From an uncultured Oscillospiraceae bacterium (GTDB taxonomy: Bacteria > Bacillota > Clostridia > Oscillospirales > Oscillospiraceae), in NCBI GenBank assembly GCA_900754515.1, contig CAAEDD010000045.1:1-40260 (forward strand): a stretch of DNA of 40,260 nucleotides, given 5' to 3'. Of this stretch, positions 23,387-31,960 are shown piece by piece (the stretch's first letter is position 1; every line of letters starts with the position of its first letter). The position numbers and the translations under genes were made by a program. Below the pieces are notes generated by a model. That model worked only from the letters and a program-made list of their open reading frames with translations. It was not told the origin of the DNA and did no database searches.

Positions 23387-25126
23387 ATGGAGAAAAATTT
23401 TTACGGCAATCCATTCAAGCTGTTCATGTCATATGTGGCCGGGCATAAAAAACTCTTTGCCATAGACATGGGCTGTGCTTTGCTGGTGTCGGTGATAGAC
23501 CTGGCCTTCCCCTACGTGTCAAGAATATCCATGAACAGCCTGCTGCCAAACAGGCTGTTTGCAATGTTCTTTACCGTAATGGGGATAATGGTGGCGGCCT
23601 ATATAGTAAAGGCGGCGCTGTACTACATAATAACAGTGGTGGGACATAGGATGGGCGTGCTCATAGAGGCGGATATGCGCCGGGATGTGTTCACCCATAT
23701 GCAGGACCTTTCATGCAGCTTCTATGATAAAAACCGCACCGGAGTTCTCATGAGCCGTATCACCAGCGACCTGTTTGAGATAACGGAGCTGAGCCATCAC
23801 GGGCCGGAAAACATACTTATCTGTACTCTGACTATAGTAGGCGCCATGGCGGTGATGTTCACCATAGAGTGGCGTCTGGCTCTCACTCTGTCGGTGGTGC
23901 TGCCCCTGTGCCTGTGGTTCACCCTGTCCCAGCGGATAAGGATGAAAAAGGCCAACATAGAGGTGAAGAAAAAGACTGCCGACATTTACGCCGCCATTGA
24001 GAGCAGCATCTCCGGCATACGCACGGCAAAAGCCTTTGCCAATGAGGAGCAGGAGAGCCGGAAGTTCGACGAGGCCAACGCCATGTTCAAAGGAGCCAAG
24101 GTGGAATATTACCGCACCATGGGCCTGTTCCAGAGCGGCATGGACTTCACCTGCTGTATTGCCCAGGTGCTGGTCATCACCGTGGGGGGACTGCTGATAA
24201 TGCAAAACTCCATGGACTATGTAGATCTGGTCACCTTCTCCCTGTACGTATCCACTTTCATTTCACCAATACGGAAGCTGGCCCAGTTCTCCGAGCAGTA
24301 CATGAACGGCAGCGCCGGCTTTACCCGCTTTATAGAGCTGATGCAGACCGAGCCCACGGTGAAGGACCGGCCCGACGCCATAGAGCTGGGTTCGGTTACA
24401 GGTAGGGTTGACTATGACGGCGTGAGCTTTGATTACGGCAACGGCGTTGAGGTGCTGAAAGACATTGACTTGCACATCGAGCCGGGGAAATGTCTGGCGG
24501 TGGTGGGTCCCTCCGGGGGCGGCAAGACCACTCTTTGTCAGCTGCTGCCCAGGTTCTATGACGTGTGCTCCGGCAGCGTGAAGGTGGACGGAATAGATGT
24601 AAGAGATATAAAGCAGAGCAGCCTGCGCCGGAACATAGGTATGATACAGCAGGATGTGTTCATGTTTGCCGGAACTATCCGGGAGAACATCCGCTACGGC
24701 AGGCCGGACGCCACCGACGAGGAGATAGTGGAGGCGGCGGTGAGGGCCCAGGTACACAAGGAGATAATGGAGATGCCCCAGGGCTACGACAGCTATATCG
24801 GCGAGCGGGGCGTCATGCTCTCCGGAGGTCAGAAGCAGAGAATTTCCATAGCCCGTGTGTTCCTTAAAAACCCGAAAATATTGATTCTGGACGAGGCCAC
24901 ATCGGCGCTGGATACGGTCACGGAGCAGAGAATACAGGAATCTCTGGATGAACTCAGCCAGGGCCGCACTACCATTATCATAGCCCACCGCCTGTCCACC
25001 GTGAGAAATGCGGACATGATAGCCGTGGTGGAGGGCGAACACATTGTTGAAATGGGCACCCATAAGGAACTTATGGAGAAAGACGGCGAATATGCCAGAC
25101 TTTGCCGGGCCCAGGAACTGAAATAA
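23387..25126 (+). CDS. ABC-type exporter, fused membrane and ATPase domains
   Basis: The 579-residue half-transporter has six transmembrane helices (about residues 15-300). The nucleotide-binding domain has Walker A VVGPSGGGKTTL (about 373-384), a Q-loop (MIQQDVFMF), the ABC signature LSGGQKQRISIARV, Walker B ILILDEATSALD and the switch histidine in IIAHRLSTVRNAD. It belongs to the MsbA/BmrA/LmrA-like group that works as a homodimer and exports lipids, peptides or drugs; the substrate is unknown. I take the ATG at 23387, 5 nt after AAGGTG at the end of rnhA, rather than the upstream in-frame ATG at 23372. It is translated in overlap with the end of rnhA. Confidence 0.92.
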   Translation: MEKNFYGNPFKLFMSYVAGHKKLFAIDMGCALLVSVIDLAFPYVSRISMNSLLPNRLFAMFFTVMGIMVAAYIVKAALYYIITVVGHRMGVLIEADMRRDVFTHMQDLSCSFYDKNRTGVLMSRITSDLFEITELSHHGPENILICTLTIVGAMAVMFTIEWRLALTLSVVLPLCLWFTLSQRIRMKKANIEVKKKTADIYAAIESSISGIRTAKAFANEEQESRKFDEANAMFKGAKVEYYRTMGLFQSGMDFTCCIAQVLVITVGGLLIMQNSMDYVDLVTFSLYVSTFISPIRKLAQFSEQYMNGSAGFTRFIELMQTEPTVKDRPDAIELGSVTGRVDYDGVSFDYGNGVEVLKDIDLHIEPGKCLAVVGPSGGGKTTLCQLLPRFYDVCSGSVKVDGIDVRDIKQSSLRRNIGMIQQDVFMFAGTIRENIRYGRPDATDEEIVEAAVRAQVHKEIMEMPQGYDSYIGERGVMLSGGQKQRISIARVFLKNPKILILDEATSALDTVTEQRIQESLDELSQGRTTIIIAHRLSTVRNADMIAVVEGEHIVEMGTHKELMEKDGEYARLCRAQELK

Positions 25127-25170
25127 ATAGTACGGGACTTTCAGTCACACAGACAGAGGAGGATAAAGCT

Positions 25171-25746
25171 ATGCTGAATATCAGAAAAGGCAGCCATGTG
25201 GAGCTGGAGAAATACTACCCCCTGATGGAGATGGACTTTGACAGCGAGGAACTCATGCCCAGACTCAGTCTGCACCGGGCCATGATGAACGGCACGGCGG
25301 AGCTTCTCATAGTCTATGAAAAAGAGAGCGGGCTTGACGTGTCCTATGCCCTTGTCATAGAGAAAAACATCTACGGTTATGCCCTGCTTAAATATATGGC
25401 GGTACTGCCCTGGTACAGAGGCCGTGGCATGGGTGTGGAAACCATGCGCTTTATTAACCGCCGCTACGCTGACCGTCAGGGCCTCATTGCCGAGATAACG
25501 GAATTTGAGGATGAAGACAAGGATAGGGTAAAAAAGCTGAGAAAGTTCTTTGCACGCTTTGGCTATGTGGAGATAGAAAGTGATTACCGTATAAGCGGCG
25601 TCAGGGCCAATGTAATGGTAAAGCCAATGAAGGGCAGCGCCGACATTGCCCCAATAGCCCACAGGATAATCCCAGATTTTTACAGCCGCTGTCTGGGTCC
25701 GCGGGCAGTGAGAAAGATGATAGACATCAAGCCAGTGAAAAAATGA
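25171..25746 (+). CDS. GNAT-family N-acetyltransferase
   Basis: The 191-residue protein has the acetyl-CoA loop MAVLPWYRGRGMGVETMRF (about residues 74-92), which fits the R/Q-x-x-G-x-G/A motif of GNAT motif A, with strands on each side. The C-terminal 40 residues (ADIAPIAHRIIPDFYSRCLG) are an extension not typical of the smallest GNATs. The substrate cannot be predicted. The ATG at 25171 has AGAGGAGGATAAAG directly upstream; an upstream in-frame ATG at 25102 lies inside the ABC gene and lacks such a site. It is the last gene of the long run that starts at dnaN. Confidence 0.82.
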   Translation: MLNIRKGSHVELEKYYPLMEMDFDSEELMPRLSLHRAMMNGTAELLIVYEKESGLDVSYALVIEKNIYGYALLKYMAVLPWYRGRGMGVETMRFINRRYADRQGLIAEITEFEDEDKDRVKKLRKFFARFGYVEIESDYRISGVRANVMVKPMKGSADIAPIAHRIIPDFYSRCLGPRAVRKMIDIKPVKK

Positions 25747-25759
25747 AAAACCTACATAT

Positions 25760-25803
25760 AAAATCCGGGAAGACAAGCCAACAGGCTTGCCTTCCCGGAT
25801 TTT
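25760..25803. terminator. Terminator at the end of the dnaN-to-GNAT run, shared with the convergent minus-strand gene
   Basis: A 20-bp stem with a single internal mismatch (25760-25779 with 25784-25803) and a 4-nt loop is flanked by A and T runs, so it can stop transcription in both directions. It lies between stop codons at 25746 and 25817. Confidence 0.9.
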
Positions 25804-25816
25804 TCCTTTATCCTGA

Positions 25817-26929
25817 CTATATGTTGAATTCCATCACACCAAGACCCCTTGCAACAATGGTAATGAAGTCCTGAACACTTGTAACGATAGAGGTGGCGGT
25901 GAGGCTGCCCCGATCCAGAAGCTTATTGACCATAAACTCATCTGCATCCACCGTATAGATGAAAACAGGCCGGACGGTACCGTCGGAAAGGACGCGAAAA
26001 GATGGAGTCATATTACCGGCGGCAATGGTATGGAGCATGGTGGCCAGGCAGATAAGGGTAGTGCCCTCCCGGATGAGACCACGCATTGCGGCGGCACCCT
26101 GATAGACATCGGCATAGACTTCCGGCAGCGGACCGTCGTCCCGGATGGAGCCGGTGAGGACAAAGGGCACGGAGTTTTTCACACAGCTGTATATTATGCC
26201 GTTGTCTATATCGTACTTGTCAATGAAAGCGGGAATGGAGCCGCAGGCGCGAACCTTGTTTATAACGTCCAGATGATTGTAGTGGCCGTTGGGCATTGGC
26301 TTTTGGGTATATATGTCCTGACCCAGTGCAGTGTGGAAAAGAGCCCCTTCCAGATCGTGGACGGCCAGGGCATTGCCGGCCAGGATGCCCTGGACATAGC
26401 CGTTGTCTATCATGCCCTGCATTGCACGGCGAGCATCGGCATCAAAGGAGAAGGCGGGGCCCATTACCCATATGACCTTCCCGCCGTGTTGCTTTTCATA
26501 GCGCAGCAGGCGGATGAGCCGGTCGTAATCTCTGGCATAGGATGTCTCCCGGCTGCGGCCCTGACGAAAAACAAAATGCTCACCGGAAGTTCCGCGGCTC
26601 TCCCCAAAGCCGTCGGCGTGGAGATAAATGCCCTCTTCTCCGTTTTCGCTGCGGCCCAGAATGACCCGATCACCCTTTTTAAGATTACGGCTCTCCACCA
26701 CGGAAAGACTGCCGTCCCGGTTCCAGACAATGCAGCTGTCCATGCGGCTCTCCTCCGCCAGGCGCCAGCGACCCTCCAGTTTTACGTATTCCGGGTACAT
26801 GGAGGTGCTGTGAAAATTTTCCGGGGCAACCCCGTCCTTTTCTACCTCCTGATATGGGGCATCCGGAGCAGACAGAAATTCAGGCTTTGAAAAATCCGGC
26901 GGAGCATACTTAGGCATTATAAAATCCAT
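25817..26929 (-). CDS. LOR/SDH-domain protein, ornithine cyclodeaminase-like (TIGR00300/ArgZ C-terminal type)
   Basis: The 370-residue protein matches the LOR/SDH conserved domain. Key blocks are GKVIWVMGPAFSFD, ALFHTALGQDIYTQ, NGHYNHLDVINKVRA, YSCVKNSVPFVLTGSIRDD followed by GPLPEV, LATMLHTIAAGNM and LLDRGSLTATSIVT. The family includes an archaeal ornithine cyclodeaminase (ornithine to proline plus ammonia, NAD-dependent) and the C-terminal part of cyanobacterial AgrE/ArgZ, so a role in arginine/ornithine-to-proline catabolism is likely but unproved. The N-terminal arginine dihydrolase domain of AgrE is absent. AAAGGAAGG lies 7 nt before the ATG. It is monocistronic and divergent from mfd. 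Confidence 0.82.
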   Translation of the reverse strand: MDFIMPKYAPPDFSKPEFLSAPDAPYQEVEKDGVAPENFHSTSMYPEYVKLEGRWRLAEESRMDSCIVWNRDGSLSVVESRNLKKGDRVILGRSENGEEGIYLHADGFGESRGTSGEHFVFRQGRSRETSYARDYDRLIRLLRYEKQHGGKVIWVMGPAFSFDADARRAMQGMIDNGYVQGILAGNALAVHDLEGALFHTALGQDIYTQKPMPNGHYNHLDVINKVRACGSIPAFIDKYDIDNGIIYSCVKNSVPFVLTGSIRDDGPLPEVYADVYQGAAAMRGLIREGTTLICLATMLHTIAAGNMTPSFRVLSDGTVRPVFIYTVDADEFMVNKLLDRGSLTATSIVTSVQDFITIVARGLGVMEFNI

Positions 26930-26958
26930 GGTATAACCTTCCTTTGTATTTTTGCTTT

Positions 26959-26967
26959 ATTATAACA
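26959..26967 (-). promoter_or_regulatory. Extended -10 promoter of the LOR/SDH-domain gene
   Basis: On the minus strand TGTTATAAT (26959-26967) is a TGn-extended -10. No good -35 is found 17-18 nt upstream. The start near 26952 leaves a leader of about 23 nt. Confidence 0.55.
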
Positions 26968-27037
26968 AAAAGTCCGGCTTGGGGAAAGAGGGAGAAATTC
27001 TGACTGAAAGGAATAAAAGCCCGGCCCCTCAAAACGA

Positions 27038-27066
27038 TTGAAAAGCTAAAAAAAGGATGCTATAAT
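27038..27066 (+). promoter_or_regulatory. Promoter of mfd
   Basis: TTGAAA (27038-27043), a 17-nt spacer and a perfect TATAAT (27061-27066) are present. The predicted start, about 7 nt after the -10, falls at 27072-27074, which is the mfd ATG itself. Confidence 0.72.
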
Positions 27067-27073
27067 CAGCAAC

Positions 27074-30000
27074 ATGGATATACTTGTTAATCAAATATTG
27101 GAGCATAAGGAAGCTGCCGCCCTCCCCTCACTGCTGGAGAGCGGAGGACTTCCTGCGCTCGTTTCCGGACTTTCCGCCGTACACAGGGCAAATTTGGCGG
27201 CGGCTCTGGAAAATAAACTGGATATGCCTTTGCTGGTTGTTTGCCCGGACGACACGGCGGCGGAGAGCTTTGCCAAAGACCTGGAGGCCATGCTGGGACG
27301 AGAAGTTGACTGCCTCACCATGAGGGACTGGGTATTTTACCAGACTGAGGCGGTATCCCGGCAAACGGAACAAAAGCGAATAGCTGTTTTGTACCGTCTG
27401 GCCACCGGGCAGAGCCGGATACTTACCGCCTCCGTGTCCGCTCTGATACAGCGCTGCATGCCACCGGACACCCTTAGGGAGGCGGCTCTGGTTATAGAGA
27501 ACGGAGGCAGCTGCCCGCCGGAGAAGGTGGAAGAAGCTCTGCTCCGCTGCGGCTATGCCTCTACCGACCAGGTGGAGGGGCCGGGACAGTTTGCCCGCCG
27601 GGGCGGAATACTGGACTTCTTCTCTCCGGGGGACAGGGAGCCGGTTCGCATTGAGTTCTGGGGGGACGACATTGACTCCATGGGACACTTTGACACCGAC
27701 AGCCAGCGGCGTGGCGAAAGTGTGGAGAGCTGCACAATACTGCCGGCGGCGGAGACCCTGCCATCCCTCAGCTCCGGTGGGGCGGAGGCACTGGGCCGGG
27801 AGATAGAGAAGCTGGCTGAGAAATACGCCAAAAAGCGTAGCAGCGAAAACGCTGCTGCTCTGGCTGCCTGTATGAGAAGCGATGCCGAGAGGCTGAGAAA
27901 CGGACTGGCCATGAGCGATGCCGATAGGTATATACCCCTTATCTATCCCATGGCCAGCGGGGCGGACTACATACCGGAAGGGGCCTTTGTGTTCCTGGAC
28001 CAGCCGGGCCGCTGTGCTCAGCGGGCAAAGGAATACGTGAAGCAACTGGGGGAGGACATAAAGGAGCTTCAGCGCCGCGGCCAGACGGCCATAGGGGCCG
28101 AGGGCTTTGTTCTCAGCCCGGATGCCCTGTTCAAAAAGCTGGAGGACTATCCGGTGTATATGGCTGACGCCTTTACCGTGGGCAGAAATCCCATAGCGCC
28201 GAAAACCCTGACCAGCATCAGCGCAAAGCAGCTGCCATCCTATGCCGGCTCCGCACAGACGGCGGTGGAGGACGTGGGCCAGTATTTAAAGCAGGATTAC
28301 TCGGTGGTTGTCCTCTCCGCCGATGAGCGGCGGGCTGAGGTACTGCAGAATTTCTTCAGGGAGCACGGTATTGACGCCCTTGTGTACCGGGAGCTTAAAA
28401 AGCTGCCGGAGCCGGGCCGCTGCTGTATAGCTATAGGCTCCGTATCCGCGGGTATGGAGTATCCGGCCTTACGCCTTGCCATACTTACCGATGCTCAGCT
28501 GATACGCCGGGGTGAGAAAAAGAAGCAGCACCGGAAGCTTCCCCCGGGCCGCCAGCGGATAGACAGCTGCGCCGACCTCTCAGTGGGGGACTATGTTGTC
28601 CACGAGAACCACGGCATAGGCCGCTTTGCCGGCATTGTAAGGATGCAAGTGGACGGCTTCGACAAGGACTATATAAAAATCAACTACGCCGGGACGGACA
28701 CCCTCTATGTCCCCGCCACCCAGCTGGACCTGGTGAGCAAGTACACCGGGGCCGGGGAGGAAAAGCCGGTACATCTGAGCAAGATGGGAGGCGCCGACTG
28801 GGAGAAAAAGCGCAGCCGGGCCAAGGCCAGCGCCAAGGACATGGCAAAGAAACTCATCGCTCTCTACGCCCAGCGCCAGCGGCTGCCGGGCTATGCCTTT
28901 TCCCCGGACAGCGAGTGGCAGCGGGAGTTTGAAGAGAACTTCGGCTATACCGAGACCGATGACCAGCTCAGATGTACCGCCGAAATTAAAGCGGATATGG
29001 AGAGGGCTGTGCCCATGGACCGGCTTTTGTGCGGGGACGTGGGCTTCGGCAAGACGGAGGTGGCCCTCCGGGCGGTGATGAAATGCGTGCTGGACGGCAA
29101 GCAGGCTGCCATACTGGTGCCCACCACGGTTCTGGCCCAGCAGCACTATCAGACAGCCTTGCAGCGTTTCTTTGGTTTCCCAGTAGATATACAGCAGCTC
29201 AGCCGCTTCCGTACAGGCTCGGCGGCAAGCAAGACCCTCTCGGATCTGGCCACCGGCAAATGCGATCTGGTTATCGGCACCCACCGGCTTTTGAGTAAGG
29301 ATGTGAAATTCAAGGACCTGGGGCTGTTGGTTGTGGACGAGGAACAGCGCTTCGGCGTGACCCACAAGGAGCATATAAAGGAGCTGAGCCAGGGAGTGGA
29401 CGTGCTGACACTGTCGGCCACTCCAATACCAAGAACGCTGAACATGGCCATGAGCGGCATACGGGACATGTCCACAATTGAGGAGCCCCCGGAGGATCGG
29501 CTTCCGGTGCAGACCTTTGTCATGGAACACGACTGGGGCATAGTGGCCGACGCCATACGCCGGGAAATACAGCGAGGCGGCCAGGTCTACTACCTCCACA
29601 ACCGGGTGGAAGACATAGAGCGCACGGCAGGGAAGATATCCAAGCTTCTGGATGAGGAAGTGACCGTGGGCGTGGCTCACGGCAAGATGGATAAAAACAT
29701 GCTTTCGTCGGTGATGGACGGAGTAGCCTCCGGGGAGATACAGGTGCTGGTATGCACCACCATAATCGAGACTGGGATAGACATACCCAATGTGAACACC
29801 CTGATAATAGAGGACGCCGACCACCTGGGCCTGGCTCAGCTGCACCAGATACGGGGCAGAGTAGGACGTTCCACCCGCCGGGCCAGCGCCTATCTCACCT
29901 TCCGCCGGGACAAGGTGCTGACGGAAATCGCGGAAAAGCGCCTTAACGCCATCCGTGACTTTGCCCAGTTCGGCTCAGGCTTTAAGATAGCCATGCGGGA

Positions 30001-30610
30001 TCTGGAGATACGGGGAGCAGGGAACCTACTGGGAGCCGAGCAGTCCGGTCACATGATAGATGTGGGCTACGATATGTATATGAAGCTTTTAAGCGAGGCG
30101 GTGCTGGAGGCCCGGGGCATCGAAGTTCCCCAGCGGGCGGAGTGCTCCGCCGACCTGGCGGTAGCCGCCAATATCCCGGACAGGTATATACCCTCATCGG
30201 AACAGCGCATGGACATCTACCGGCGCATAGCTCTGATACGCACCGAGGAAGAGGCGGACGACCTCACCGATGAACTTATCGACCGCTTTGGCGACCCGCC
30301 GCCGGGGGTGAACGCCCTTATCCATGTTGCCCTTTTAAGAGGCGAGGCGGGCAAAGCAGGAATTACCGATATTGCCCAGAAGCAGGGCTATCTCCGCTTT
30401 ACGGTGGAAAACTTTGATATGGAGAAAGTTTCCAGACTCTACGCCCTGCCGGAATATAAGGGCAGACTGAAGGTGGAGGCGGGATCAAAACCCTGTCTCA
30501 GCCTGAGAATAAAGGACAAGAACCGGGTCATCAATGAAGCCCGCCGCTTTGCCTCTCTCTGGGGAGAAGAGAGCGGAGGAACGGATGGAGACCAGGGAAA
30601 GGAAGGATAA
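27074..30610 (+). CDS. mfd: Transcription-repair coupling factor Mfd
   Basis: The 1178-residue protein removes RNA polymerase stalled at DNA lesions and recruits UvrA. It has the N-terminal UvrB-like domains (about 1-350, ASTDQVEGPGQFARRGGILDFF), the RNA polymerase-interacting CarD-like domain (VHENHGIGRFAGI near residue 508) and the RecG-like motor with Walker A LLCGDVGFGKTEVALRA (about 650-666), DEEQRFGV (about 754-761) and RGRVGRS. The C-terminal TRCF domain ends near 1150. Length matches the family. The ATG at 27074 begins the homologous N-terminus, yet lies only 8 nt after the promoter -10, so the mRNA is probably leaderless. The foldase gene follows after 5 nt. Confidence 0.97.
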   Translation: MDILVNQILEHKEAAALPSLLESGGLPALVSGLSAVHRANLAAALENKLDMPLLVVCPDDTAAESFAKDLEAMLGREVDCLTMRDWVFYQTEAVSRQTEQKRIAVLYRLATGQSRILTASVSALIQRCMPPDTLREAALVIENGGSCPPEKVEEALLRCGYASTDQVEGPGQFARRGGILDFFSPGDREPVRIEFWGDDIDSMGHFDTDSQRRGESVESCTILPAAETLPSLSSGGAEALGREIEKLAEKYAKKRSSENAAALAACMRSDAERLRNGLAMSDADRYIPLIYPMASGADYIPEGAFVFLDQPGRCAQRAKEYVKQLGEDIKELQRRGQTAIGAEGFVLSPDALFKKLEDYPVYMADAFTVGRNPIAPKTLTSISAKQLPSYAGSAQTAVEDVGQYLKQDYSVVVLSADERRAEVLQNFFREHGIDALVYRELKKLPEPGRCCIAIGSVSAGMEYPALRLAILTDAQLIRRGEKKKQHRKLPPGRQRIDSCADLSVGDYVVHENHGIGRFAGIVRMQVDGFDKDYIKINYAGTDTLYVPATQLDLVSKYTGAGEEKPVHLSKMGGADWEKKRSRAKASAKDMAKKLIALYAQRQRLPGYAFSPDSEWQREFEENFGYTETDDQLRCTAEIKADMERAVPMDRLLCGDVGFGKTEVALRAVMKCVLDGKQAAILVPTTVLAQQHYQTALQRFFGFPVDIQQLSRFRTGSAASKTLSDLATGKCDLVIGTHRLLSKDVKFKDLGLLVVDEEQRFGVTHKEHIKELSQGVDVLTLSATPIPRTLNMAMSGIRDMSTIEEPPEDRLPVQTFVMEHDWGIVADAIRREIQRGGQVYYLHNRVEDIERTAGKISKLLDEEVTVGVAHGKMDKNMLSSVMDGVASGEIQVLVCTTIIETGIDIPNVNTLIIEDADHLGLAQLHQIRGRVGRSTRRASAYLTFRRDKVLTEIAEKRLNAIRDFAQFGSGFKIAMRDLEIRGAGNLLGAEQSGHMIDVGYDMYMKLLSEAVLEARGIEVPQRAECSADLAVAANIPDRYIPSSEQRMDIYRRIALIRTEEEADDLTDELIDRFGDPPPGVNALIHVALLRGEAGKAGITDIAQKQGYLRFTVENFDMEKVSRLYALPEYKGRLKVEAGSKPCLSLRIKDKNRVINEARRFASLWGEESGGTDGDQGKEG

Positions 30611-30615
30611 ATAAA

Positions 30616-31827
30616 ATGAAGAAATTTGTCATCATACTGCTTGCGGTCTGCCTTGTATTTGCAGCTGTGGCCGGCTATTTCCTGGGCAGGAACGTGGCCG
30701 CCAAGGAGCCGGTGGAGACCGAGGTTCCGGTGGAGACAGCAACGGAGAGCCCGGCGGCTACTGCGGAGCCGGTGGAAGCGGAGACTTTGGACTATGAGGC
30801 CATCTATGCCCTCCATGACCCGGAGGAAACGGTTATGATAATCGACGGGGAGGAGATAAACTGGGGGGAATATTTCAGCTGGCTGTACATGAGCGCAATG
30901 CAGACCGAACAATACTTTGTAGCTATGGCTAACTATGGCATGCCCATGAGCTGGTCAGATATGGTGGGGGATGACCCTGAACTCACCTATGCAGATGCGG
31001 CCCTGGACGGCGGGGAGAACACCCTCATCCAAATAATGGCCATTCAAGGCTATGCCGACTCCAACGGGATAAAAGCCTCCCAGGAGACCCTGAATTCCAT
31101 AGCCGAGCAGGAGGAGAGCGACCGGATAGCTACCGTGGGAGAGGACGGCACCGAAGAGGACTTCCAGGCATATCTTGACAGCCTCTACAGGAGCCGGGAC
31201 GCTTATGACCGAACCAACATGGCAAACTATATAAACATTCAGAACTTTACCGAGACCTACGGATTGAAGGGCGAGAAAGTCAGTGACCAGCAGGCTTTGG
31301 GATATCTGGAGGAAAACGGCTATATCTATGCAAACCACATTCTCCTGGCCACCATGGACCTCACCACCGGGGAGGCCCTGGATGAATCTGCCGTTGCCGA
31401 GAAGAAGGCCCTGGCGGAAAGCCTGGTGCAGGAGCTGAAGGCCATCGACGACCACGAGGAACTGGTGAAGCGCTTCAAGGAGCTGAAGGAGGAATACTGC
31501 GAGGACACGGGTAAGACCTCCTTCCCCGACGGATATATGTTCCAACCCGGTGATATGGTGGAGGAATTTGAAAATGGCGCCCTGCTCTTGACGGAGTACG
31601 GAGTTTCGGAGCCGGTGGAGTCGCCCTATGGCTATCATATTATTTTGCGACTGCCTTTGGACCCTGACGCGGTAATGGCCTATTCCAACACCGGAGAACC
31701 TATGACTGCCAGGGAGTACTTCGCAAACTACGACTATGCCACAAAGCTGGACGAGTATCTGGCAAATATGCAGGCGGAATATGCCCAGGGCTTCCAGCCC
31801 CCGGTGTTAAGTGACTATCTGGAGTGA
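30616..31827 (+). CDS. PrsA/SurA-like peptidyl-prolyl isomerase (parvulin-type extracytoplasmic foldase)
   Basis: The 403-residue protein has an N-terminal hydrophobic segment (residues 4-24) without a lipobox, a Pro/Thr/Glu-rich linker (about 32-58) and a SurA-like helical region (about 70-215). The parvulin domain is at about 225-345 (ANHILLAT near its start and SPYGYHIILRLP near its end). Such proteins help secreted proteins fold outside the membrane. Most PrsA are lipoproteins; this one appears anchored by an uncleaved helix. It follows mfd by 5 nt, an arrangement seen in several Clostridia, and is closed by a terminator. It contains many Asp/Glu and few Lys in the exposed part. Confidence 0.88.
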   Translation: MKKFVIILLAVCLVFAAVAGYFLGRNVAAKEPVETEVPVETATESPAATAEPVEAETLDYEAIYALHDPEETVMIIDGEEINWGEYFSWLYMSAMQTEQYFVAMANYGMPMSWSDMVGDDPELTYADAALDGGENTLIQIMAIQGYADSNGIKASQETLNSIAEQEESDRIATVGEDGTEEDFQAYLDSLYRSRDAYDRTNMANYINIQNFTETYGLKGEKVSDQQALGYLEENGYIYANHILLATMDLTTGEALDESAVAEKKALAESLVQELKAIDDHEELVKRFKELKEEYCEDTGKTSFPDGYMFQPGDMVEEFENGALLLTEYGVSEPVESPYGYHIILRLPLDPDAVMAYSNTGEPMTAREYFANYDYATKLDEYLANMQAEYAQGFQPPVLSDYLE

Positions 31828-31835
31828 TATTTAAA

Positions 31836-31871
31836 AAAGCGTGAAGTCCGTATTTATAGGCTTCACGCTTT
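31836..31871 (+). terminator. Terminator after mfd and the foldase gene
   Basis: The stem 31836-31846 pairs perfectly with 31861-31871 (11 bp) and is extended inward by CC/GG past one bulged T; a T-rich tail (TTTCTTTAT) follows. It lies 9 nt after the stop codon. Confidence 0.85.
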
Positions 31872-31897
31872 CTTTATAAATGCTAATAAAAAGCATG

Positions 31898-31926
31898 TTG
31901 AAATAAAACTTAAGATAATATAGAAT
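31898..31926 (+). promoter_or_regulatory. Promoter of the SGNH-DUF4358-MBOAT-DHHW cluster
   Basis: TTGAAA (31898-31903), a 17-nt spacer and TAGAAT (31921-31926) are present. Initiation near 31933 gives a leader of about 28 nt with GAGAAGG before the ATG at 31961. Confidence 0.68.
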
Positions 31927-31960
31927 GTACGGGAAAACTGATGGGGGAGAAGGTCTGTTT

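Noticed and set aside
30616..31827. Lipoprotein type PrsA
   Set aside because: The N-terminal hydrophobic segment has Cys12 but no lipobox pattern with a following Cys at the usual place, so it is described as helix-anchored.
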